DNA of 64,000 bases, from the NCBI GenBank assembly GCA_014155875.1, contig JACEFZ010024506.1:518501-582500 (forward strand), written 5' to 3'. Within the stretch, counting starts at the first letter, position 1; each line of letters begins with the position of its first letter. Position numbers and translations under genes: made by a program. The notes beneath the pieces are model-generated. The model saw nothing but the letters and a program-made list of their open reading frames with translations. It had not been told where the DNA came from and made no database searches. This DNA is from Cepaea nemoralis. Lineage: Eukaryota > Mollusca > Gastropoda > Stylommatophora > Helicidae. This document shows, piece after piece, positions 55,185 to 64,000 of this stretch.

Positions 55185-57290
55185 CAGTGTTGCATGATGA
55201 GTATTAACTAATACAGACTGAGTGCTGCAATGTGAGTGTGAACTAATACAGACTGATGACTGAGTGCTGCAATGTGAGTGTGAACTAATACAGACTGAGT
55301 GCTGCAATGTGAGTGTGAACTAATACAGACTGAGTGCTGCAATGTGAGTGTGAACTAATACAGACTGAGTGCTGCATGATGAGTGTGAACTAATACAGAC
55401 TAAGTACTACATGATGAGTGTGAACTAATACAGACTGTGTGCTGCAATGTGAGTGTGAACTAATACAGACTGAGTACAACATGATGAGAGTGAACTAATA
55501 CAGACTGTGTGCTGCAATGTGAGTGTGAACTAATACAGAATGAGTACTACATGATGAGTGTGAACTAATACAGACTGAGTACTACATGATGAGTGTGAAC
55601 TAATACAGACTGAGTACTACATGATGAGTGTGAACTAATACAGACTGTGTGCTGCAATGTGAGTGTGAACTAATACAGACTGAGTACTACATGATGAGTG
55701 TGAACTAATACAGACTGAGTGCTGCATGATGAGTGTGAACTAATACAGACTGAGTGCTGCAATATAAGTGTGAACTAATACAGACTGATGACTGAGTGCT
55801 GCAATGGGAGTGTGAACTAATACAGACTGATGACTGAGTGCTGCATGATGAGTGTGAACTAATACAGACTGATGACTGAGTGCTGCAATGTGAGTGTGAA
55901 CTAATACAGACTGATGACTGAGTGCTGCATGATGAGTGTGAACTAATACAGACTGAGTGTTGCAATGTGAGTGTGAACTAATACAGACTGAGTACTACAT
56001 GATGAGTGTGAACTAATACAGACTGAGTACTACATGATGAGTGTGAACTAATACAGACTGAGTACTACATGATGAGTGTGAACTAATACAGACTGTGTGC
56101 TGCAATGTGAGTGTGAACTAATACAGACTGAGTACTACATGATGAGTGTGAACTAATACAGACTGAGTGCTGCATGATGAGTGTGAACTAATACAGACTG
56201 AGTGCTGCAATGTAAGTGTGAACTAATACAGACTGATGACTGAGTGCTGCAATGTGAGTGTGAACTAATACAGACTGATGACTGAGTGCTGCATGATGAG
56301 TGTGAACTAATACAGACTGATGACTGAGTGCTGCATGATGAGTGTGAACTAATACAGACTGATGACTGAGTGCTGCATGATGAGTGTTAACTAATACAGA
56401 CTGAGTGCTGCAATGTGAGTGTGAACTAATACAGACTGAGTGCTGCAATGTGAGTGTGAACTAATACAGACTGAGTGCTGCATGATGAGTGTGAACTAAT
56501 ACAGACTGAGTGCTGCATGATGAGTGTGAACTAATACAGACTGAGTGCTGCATGATGAGTGTGAACTAATACAGACTGAGTGCTGCATGATGAGTGTGAA
56601 CTAATACAGACTGAGTGCTGCATGATGAGTGTCAACTTATACAGACTGAGTGCTGCATGATGAGTGTGAACTTATACAGACTGAGTGCTGCTATGTGAGT
56701 TTGAACTAATACAGACTCAGTGCTGCATGATGAGTGTGAACTAATACAGACTGAGTGCTGCATGATGAGTGTGAACTAATACAGACTGAGTGCTGCAATG
56801 TGAGTGTGAACTAATACAGACTGATGACTGAGTGCTGCAATGTGAGTGAACTAATACAGACTGAGTGCTGCAATGTGAGTGTGAACTAATACAGACTCCG
56901 TGCTGCATGATGAGTGTTAACTAATACAGACTGAATGCTGCATGATGAGTGTGAACTAATACAGGCTGAGTGCTGCATGATGAGTGTGAACTAATACAGG
57001 CTGTGTGCTGCATGATGAGTGTGAACTAATACAGGCTGAGTGCTGCATGATGAGTGTGAACTAATACAGGCTGTGTGCTGCATGATGAGTGTGAACTAAT
57101 ACAGGCTGAGTGCTGCATGATGAGTGTGAACTAATACAGGCTGTGTGCTGCATGATGAGTGTGAACTAATACCGGCTGTGTGCTGCATGAGTGTGAACTA
57201 ATACAGACTGAGTGCTGCATGATGAGTGTGAACTAATACAGACTGAGTGCTGCATGATGAGTGTGAACTAATACAGACTAATACACCTGT
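55185..57290. repeat. 35-bp intronic satellite, about 59 copies
   Basis: The unit is CTAATACAGACTGAGTGCTG plus CATGATGAGTGTGAA. Variants: CAATGTGAGTG, TACTACATGATG, and a longer form with an extra TGATGACTGAG. Variants occur in blocks, and 55440-55760 resembles 56080-56220, suggesting duplication of larger blocks. It lies between exons 6 and 7. Confidence 0.95.
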
Positions 57291-58050
57291 ACAATCTCAC
57301 CCATGTGTTACGTGACCCATGTCAGAAACACATAATAGAGTGTAAGTGTGTTGTAAGGGGTGATGAAGGAGGGATGGTGTGAGACTGGCTCCCTCAGACA
57401 GAAAATAAAAAACTTTCACTGCGAATTCCAACCAGCAAGGAACAGATCTATAAAGGGCTTGACATGAATTGTCTGTGGCTCCATTGGGAGATGGAAGGTA
57501 GCATTAAAAAAAAACAGAAGAACCAGTACAGCTGTAAGGTCGAACCAGCCTGGTCAAACTGGTACCACAGTCCTGGCAAAATGAACATGTTAGTCATGAT
57601 GCTGACCATATTTATCGTGTATACCATTCAATCATGAATAACATATGGTCAATACACTTGTGGTATACTTGTAGTGTACTCGTGTGTGCTCTTGCTTACA
57701 CAGAGACTGTGTCTCAGGTACAATCCCCAGAAGTGGCAGATTCTAGGGTTGACCTAGCTTCATAAACATGGCCACTGGTCATTTTTCAGAATGTTCTTGG
57801 AAAGAATAGTGGCGGGGAAGGTCATCCCACCACATTATGTCAGGGTATGAAATCTGTGAAAGCCTTTTATGACTTCGGACTCAAATAGCAAATAAGCTCT
57901 GGGACTGACTACCTTTATATTTTTTATCTCCAAAATATCTTGAGGCAAGTAAACAAGTTTTAATACGGCACCATATATTTTTGTTTTGATATTTACAGAA
58001 CAAAATATATTGCCTCAGAAAGATACAAAAGGTTATCTTTGTATTTTCAG
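57291..58050. other. Intron 6 remainder with an old SINE
   Basis: 57700-57915 resembles family J (GTCTCAGGTACAATCCCCAG, TTTCAGAATGTTCTTGGAAA, GGGACTGACTACCTT). The remainder shows no feature. Confidence 0.5.
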
Positions 58051-58152
58051 ATAGAGGTTCAGAAACTTCAAGAGAAACTTCAGAAGGGAAAGCAGATTGA
58101 CTTGTCCGTTATTGAGAAATATCCACCCAGCTTTCCAGAACTTCATGTCTAA
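58051..58152 (+). CDS. Terminal exon 7 of the gene, with stop
   Basis: 102 bases: acceptor TTTGTATTTTCAG, phase 0, TAA at 58150-58152. It encodes IEVQKLQEKLQKGKQIDLSV, then IEKYPPSFPELHV. Exons 3-7 together give 169 residues, helical and charged with a short proline-containing end. I do not recognise the family. Augmin-type coiled-coil proteins were considered without convincing similarity. Confidence 0.83.
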   Translation: MEVQKLQEKLQKGKQIDLSVIEKYPPSFPELHV

Positions 58153-58574
58153 CTATCCACAGAAAATATAGATTCAAGAAGGCTTTCAGAGATCTTTACC
58201 CAAAACTACTGTGGGTAGAAACAAAACGTGTCAGAAACAATGTTAAGATAGTGCAGACTTGTATAAATGTTCTTGCAAATGTATATTATTACATTGTTAT
58301 TTTTCTAGATAACATGTTGCTGTAATGTCCTACTAGGAAAAATTGTACATTGTTTTGCTTGTCTGCATTTGCTATTCCTAATAATAATTTCTAAACATAA
58401 ATATCATCATCATCATGAAGTTAGTCAGTCCAAAAACTGGTGCTGAAGTTGTATGTTCATGTCACTCCACTGTTCCTTACTCTTAGGGATTCTCTGCAGC
58501 TCCATGTAAGTGTGAACTCCAATATTATGTCTGTGTGTTGTTTTAGATGATTCACAGATGATATCTTGTTGTAG
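58153..58574 (+). other. Putative 3' UTR and downstream sequence
   Basis: AT-rich. No canonical AATAAA was found before the minisatellite, so the polyadenylation site is undetermined. Confidence 0.45.
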
Positions 58575-61500
58575 ATTTTTAGATGCCTTCTTGTTGTACA
58601 TTTTTCTTAGATGATATCTTGTTGTAGATGTTTCTTGGATGTCTTCTTGTTGTAGATGTTTCTTGGATGTCTTCTTGTTGTAGATATTTCTTGGATGTCT
58701 TCTTGTTGTAGATTTTTCTTGGATGTCTTCTTATTGTAGATGTCTTCTTGTTGTAGAGATTTCTTGGATGTCTTCTTGTTGTAGATTTTCCTTGGATGTC
58801 TTCATGCTGTAGATGTTTCTTGGATGTCTTCTTGTTGTAGATGTTTCTTTGATGTCTTCTTGTTGTAGATGTTTCTTGGATGTCTTCTTGTTGTAGATAT
58901 TTCTTGGATGTCTTCTTGTTGTAGATTTTCCTTGGATGTCTTCATGCTGTAGATGTTTCTTGGATGTCTTCTTGTTGTAGATGTTTCTTGGATGTCTTCT
59001 TGTTGTAGATGTTTCTTGGATGTCTTCTTGTAGATATTTCTTGGATGTCTTCTTGTTGTAGATCTTTCTTGGATGTCTTCTTATTGTAGATGTCTTCTTG
59101 TTGTAGATATTTCTTGGATGTCGTCTTGTTGTAGATGTCTTCTTGTTGTAGATATTTCTTGGATGTCTTCTTATTGTAGATGTCTTCTTGTTGTAGATAT
59201 TTCTTGGATGTCTTCTTGTTGTAGATGTCTTCTTCTTGTAGATATTTCTTGGATGTCTTCTTATTGTAGATGTCTTCTTGTTGTAGATATTTCTTGGATG
59301 TCTTCTTATTGTAGATGTCTTCTTGTTGTAGATATTTCTTGGATGTCTTCTTGTTGTAGATGTCTTCTTGTTGTAGATATTTCTTGGATGTCTTCTTGTT
59401 CTAGATGTCTTCTTGTTGTAGATATTTCTTGGATGTCTTCTTCTTGTAGATATTTCTTGGATGTCTTCTTATTGTAGATGTCTTCTTGTTGTAGATATTT
59501 CTTGGATGTCTTCTTGTTGTAGATATTTCTTGGATGTCTTCTTGTTGTAGATATTTCTTGGATGTCTTCTTATTGTAGATGTCTTCTTGTTGTAGATTTT
59601 TCTTGGATGTCTTCATGCTGTAGATGTTTCTTGGATGTCTTCTTGTTGTAGATGTTTTTTGGATGTCTTCTTATTGTAGATGTTTCTAGGATGTCTTCTT
59701 GTTGTAGATGTTTCTTGGATGTCTTCTTGTTGTAGATGTTTCTTGGATGTCTTCATGCTGTAGATGTTTCTTGGATGTCTTCTTATTGTTGATGTCTTCT
59801 TGTTGTAGATATTTCTTGGATGTCTTCTTATTGTAGATGTCTTCTTGTTGTAGATATTTCTTGGATGTCTTCTTGTTGTAGATGTCTTCTTGTTGTAGAT
59901 ATTTCTTGGATGTCTTCTTGTTCTAGATGTCTTCTTGTTGTAGATATTTCTTGGATGTCTTCTTCTTGTAGATATTTCTTGGATGTCTTCTTAGTGTAGA
60001 TGTCTTCTTGTTGTAGATATTTCTTGGATGTCTTCTTGTTGTAGATGTCTTCTTCTTGTAGATATTTCTTGGATGTCTTCTTATTGTAGATGTCTTCTTG
60101 TTGTAGATATTTCTTGGATGTCTTCTTATTGTAGATGTCTTCTTGTTGTAGATATTTCTTGGATGTCTTCTTGTTGTAGATGTCTTCTTGTTGTAGATAT
60201 TTCTTGGATGTCTTCTTGTTCTAGATGTCTTCTTGTTGTAGATATTTCTTGGATGTCTTCTTCTTGTAGATATTTCTTGGATGTCTTCTTGTTGTAGATA
60301 TTTCTTGGATGTCTTCTTGTTGTAGATATTTCTTGGATGTCTTCTTGTTGTAGATATTTCTTGGATGTCTTCTTATTGTAGATGTCTTCTTGTTGTAGAT
60401 TTTTCTTGGATGTCTTCATGCTGTAGATGTTTCTTGGATGTCTTCTTGTTGTAGATGTCTTTTGGATGTCTTCTTATTGTAGATGTTTCTAGGATGTCTT
60501 CTTGTTGTAGATGTTTCTTGGATGTCTTCTTGTTGTAGATGTTTCTTGGATGTCTTCATGCTGTAGATGTTTCTTGGATGTCTTCTTCTTGTAGATGTTT
60601 CTTGGATGTCTTCTTGTTGTAGATGTTTCTAGGATGTCTTCTTGTTGTAGATGTTTATTGGATGTCTTCTTGTTGTAGATGTTTCTTGGATGTCTTCATG
60701 CTGTAGATGTTTTTTGGATGTCTTCTTTTTGTAGATGTTTCTTGGATGTCTTCTTGTTGTAGATGTTTCTTGGATGTCTTCTTGTTGTAGATATTTCTAG
60801 GATGTCTTCTTGTTGTAGATGTTTCTTGGATGTCTTCTTCTTGTAGATTTTTCTTGGATGTCTTCATGCTGTAGATGTTTCTTGGATGTCTTCTTATTGT
60901 AGATGTCTTCTTGTTGTAGATATTTCTTGGATGTCTTCTTGTTGTAGATGTCTTCTTCTTGAAGATATTTCTTGGATGTCTTCTTATTGTAGATGTCTTC
61001 TTGTTGTAGATATTTCTTGGATGTCTTCTTATTGTAGATGTCTTATTGTTGTAGATATTTCTTGGATGTCTTCTTGTTGTAGATGTCTTCTTGTTGTAGA
61101 TATTTTTTGGATGTCTTCTTGTTGTAGATGTCTTCTTGTTGTAGATATTTCTTGGATGTCTTCTTCTTGTAGATATTTCTTGGATGTCTTCTTATTGTAG
61201 ATGTCTTCTTGTTGTAGATATTTCTTGGATGTCTTCTTGTTGTAGATATTTCTTGGATGTCTTCTTGTTGTAGATATTTCTTGGATGTCTTCTTATTGTA
61301 GATGTCTTCTTGTTGTAGATTTTTCTTGGATGTCTTCATGCTGTAGATGTTTCTTGGATGTCTTCTTGTTGTAGATGTTGTTTGGATGTCTTCTTATTGT
61401 AGATGTTTCTAGGATGTCTTCTTGTTGTAGATGTTTCTTGGATGTCTTCTTGTTGTAGATGTTTCTTCGATGTCTTCATGCTGTAGATGTTTCTTGGATG

Positions 61501-61985
61501 TCTTCTTGTTGTAGATGTTTCTTGGATGTCTTCTTGTTGTAGATGTTTCTTGGATGTCTTCTTGTTGTAGATGTTTCTTGGATGTCTTCTTGTTGTAGAT
61601 GTTTCTTGGATGTCTTCTTGTTGTAGATGTTTCTTGGATGTCTTCATGCTGTAGATGTTTCTTTTATGTCTTCTTGTTGTAGATGTTTCTTGGATGTCTT
61701 CTTGTTGTAGATGTTTCTTGGATGTCTTCTTGTTGTAGACGTTTCATGGATGTCTTCTTGTTGTAGATGTTTCTAGGATGTCTTCTTGCTATAGATATTT
61801 CTTTGATATCTTCTTGTTGCAGTTGTTTCTTGTATGCCTTCTTGTTGTAGATGTTTCTAGGATATCTTCTTGTAGATGTTTCTTGGGTGTCTTCTTCTTG
61901 TATATGTTTCTTGCATGTCTTCTTGTAGATGTTTCATAGATGTCTTCTTATTTTACATGTTTCTTGAACGTCTTCCAGTTCTCTG
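58575..61985. repeat. 28-bp minisatellite with higher-order structure
   Basis: The basic unit is TAGATGTTTCTTGGATGTCT plus TCTTGTTG; a common variant alternates TAGATGTCTTCTTGTTG with TAGATATTTCTTGGATG. A block containing CTTCATGCTGTAGATG, a TTTTTTGG or similar variant and TTTCTAGGATG recurs near 59598, 60401 and 61320, and open-frame blocks recur at 59073, 60028 and 60886, which indicates repeats of about 0.8-0.9 kb. It decays after 61740. Confidence 0.95.
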
Positions 61986-62390
61986 CTCCTTATTTTGTCA
62001 TTTACTATTAACCGCCTTGTATTGAAGCCAAGCTAAGACAGCTATGTTGCTATATATTTTTCATTGGTTGTCAATTTTCTTCAAGGCTTTTGAGGATGTG
62101 TTCATTTGCTCTCTTTACTGCTATTTTCACTCTTTCCATTCTGCCATATGAATATAGTACAAAAACATCCAAGTCATTTTAATATGTAAATGTAATGTTT
62201 GGTTAGAGTCCATTTTTCACAGCCATATGATGTTATGGGGCAGATATGCAAAGTGAGTATTCTTGCCTGTCACTCAGTATTGATGTAACTCTACTTGTTG
62301 GAAATGTTTATTTATCCCATGATATTGTTTCTTTGTCTAACATGATCCTAGATCTTGTTTTCAACCTCACAACGGTCATGCCCTGTGGGT
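61986..62390. other. Sequence without recognised content
   Basis: A stretch around 62030-62350 (GCCAAGCTAAGACAGCTATG, ATATGCAAAGTGAGTATTCT) resembles the reverse of a LINE C-terminus, too degenerate to annotate. Confidence 0.3.
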
Positions 62391-62394
62391 GGGG

Positions 62395-62580
62395 ATGAGT
62401 GGGTGCATGTGTGTATATATGTATAAGTATATGTGTGTATATATGTATAAGTGTATGTGTGGGTATATGTATGTAAGTATATGGTGTATGTTTTAATCAT
62501 GTTGTATGGGTGGTAAGTGTGTGTATGTATGTATATGTCTGCATGCATGGCACATGTGTGTGTGTGCGTGCGTGCGTGCC
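62395..62580. repeat. GTAT/GTGT-rich microsatellite
   Basis: GTGTATATATGTATAAGTAT repeats, then a GTGTGTGCGTGCGTGC tract at 62550-62590. Confidence 0.9.
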
Positions 62581-62739
62581 TGCGTGCGTGTGTGCTTTGG
62601 GTTTGCTTGGTGATTATCTTTACATTTGTTTTACTACATATAACATAAATAATGCTTCCTTATTGGAATGGAGCTAAATCATCACTAGACCACCAGTTCA
62701 TTTAGGCGTTCAAGATTCAACTAAGATAAATGAGGTTCT

Positions 62740-63020
62740 ATCAACAAAAACATATATAAACCAGTCTATCTATAAATCAAGCTATCTATAAATCATGATA
62801 TCTAGAAATCCTGATATCCATAAATCAGTACTTCTATCCTGCACTAGCCAGGCGGCCTTAATTCCTCAGGTTCAAAATTGCCCTGTCCTTCACCGCAAGC
62901 TACTATAGGCAGAAGATTAAAGCTTATAAATCAGTATCTATAAATCAGTTTATAAATCAATATATTTATACATCAGTATATCCATATATCAGCATATCTA
63001 TAAATCAGTCTATAAACCAG
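62740..63020. repeat. Short TCTATAAATCA tandem repeats
   Basis: TATCTATAAATCA-type units, interrupted at 62840-62930 by the copy of the 50535-50625 repeat. Confidence 0.8.
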
Positions 63021-63439
63021 CGTAAGATGTTGGATTGTTCTATTGTTGGTATATTCCATTAGTGTAATTCATCATAAATTTCATTCACTTACTGTTTTGT
63101 AAAGGATTTCTTTAATTGCACATGGATATCTCTCTATAATGACTTCCAGATCCTCCCATAGCTCACACAAGGAGCGTTTCAGCACAGTGCACAAACCCTG
63201 TAATATCAGCAAGGACAGAAATATGTGTATACCACAATTGCACATGGTATAAATATTCCTTTGGGATTAATTTTTTAAATTTGAAATTTAGCCTGGTCAG
63301 TAGCCTATTTCACCTGCTATTTTAAATTGCTAACTGGCAAGAGATTTTTGCCCACGCAAAATTTCAAATTAGAAAACCCTCCGCTGGCCTATGGGCAAGG
63401 TGTAATCATCATCTAGCATCCGATCAGGGTCATGTGAAG

Positions 63440-64000
63440 CCATGTGTGCAGGTGGTGGATAAAGTTGAAGAGCAGCCGACAGATAGTTGTAGGTTATGGT
63501 CTCCAATTTCACGATGGTAGTCAGAGGATCTCTTTTTGGAGACCGTGGTAAGGGTCATCGACCAGTATGGTCACTACTAAGAAGGAAAGCAATGGAAAAC
63601 TACCTTCTTTACAGATGCCAAGAAAATAATGTATGTAGTTTTATAGAGAATCAGAGAAGCAGCACAGGACCAGCCTCATCCAGTAGGGGTAGTCATGCAT
63701 GCCAGGTGACTCCAGACCATCAGCAAGTGACTTAAGTGCAAATGATTAACATTTAATATGGGAGCGTGGAATGTTAGAACTATTAGTGGAGATGGCAAAC
63801 TGGATAATATCAAGCATGAAATGAGAAGACTGAATATTAACATTTTAGGTATACATGAGACAAGATGAAAGGAATGGGCATGATAACATCCAAGTAATAT
63901 AACATAATCCATTCTTGTGGATAGAAAAACATGTTATGGGTAGCATTTATAATGGATCTGGAGAGATCAAAATCTATCAAAGGATATTGGACTATGTCAG
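63440..64000 (+). mobile_element. 5' part of a degenerate LINE, cut by the window edge
   Basis: The leader contains GGTCATCGACCAGTATGGTC and GGAAAGCAATGGAAAACTAC. From about 63757 it encodes WNVRTISGDGKLDN, then NILGIHETR, the start of an APE-type endonuclease. ETR is followed by TGA where Trp is usual, and further stops follow, so it is inactive. The rest lies outside the window. Confidence 0.7.

Noticed and set aside
55185..57290. Possible CRISPR-like array
   Set aside because: Tandem 35-bp satellite in an intron with no distinct spacers.
50708..58152. Tail identified as an augmin (HAUS3-like) C-terminus
   Set aside because: Only loose coiled-coil similarity. No conserved block could be matched, so the family is left open.
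58575..61985. Frames of WMSSYCRCLLVVDIS and KTSKKHLQQEDIQE repeats
   Set aside because: Translations of the 28-bp minisatellite; the frame is lost repeatedly between blocks.

Overview
The window looks like a repeat-dense metazoan genome, most likely a mollusc or another lophotrochozoan. It has spliced exons with GT-AG borders, many LINE and tRNA-derived SINE copies, minisatellites and long microsatellites, and no bacterial gene organisation. The phylum is an inference from repeat style; no marker gene in the window fixes it.

The architecture is dominated by a large inverted duplication. The left arm (about 1212-23700) is repeated in reverse complement as the right arm (about 35195-50430), around an 11.5 kb spacer. 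Landmarks run in mirror order: SINE, old SINE, PAM2-repeat exon, four SINEs, CTAAA-tailed SINE, LINE reverse transcriptase fragment, second LINE 3' fragment, degenerate repeats, promoter plus exon 1, 43-bp satellite, 23-bp tandem repeat, SINE. The arms differ by clean insertions. Left only: an intact 4 kb LINE at 2401-6369, a LINE tail at 9693-9985, a hAT-type MITE at 11150-11565, a nested element at about 18868-19828 and a SINE at 19965-20368. Right only: a 60-bp minisatellite at 37769-38530, an rRNA-like insert near 39113-39470 and a segment at 48790-49430. The spacer holds direct repeats (23704-25065 and 29627-33280, with a weaker third copy at 34260-34760).

The one host gene I can build is unusual. 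On the right it runs on the + strand: TATA/CCAAT promoter near 37038-37100, non-coding exon 1 (37100-37262), a 2.7 kb coding exon 2 (45900-48584), then five small exons (50708-58152) encoding a 169-residue, coiled-coil-like C-terminus that ends in a stop. Splice phases agree throughout. Exon 2 encodes 15-16 tandem 22-residue modules of the form [LM]-x-F-N-P-S-A-E-E-F-x-P plus several outlying L-N-P-x-A-x-x-F-x-P motifs. This pattern matches PAM2, the peptide that binds the MLLE domain of poly(A)-binding protein. The left arm carries a mirror copy (minus strand, promoter near 18609-18671, exon 1 18444-18609, exon 2 6421-9287). Left exon 2 is fully open (950 codons) but has no C-terminal exons in the window. 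Right exon 2 is connected to the tail but has a TAG codon and a net 2-base shift. The duplication edge lies in the intron after exon 2, which explains this reciprocal damage.

From 50.4 kb to the end the window holds the tail exons, two intronic satellites (47 bp and 35 bp units), a 3.4 kb minisatellite downstream of the gene, and the 5' part of a degenerate LINE at the right edge. No rRNA or tRNA gene, CRISPR array, viral gene or toxin gene was identified.
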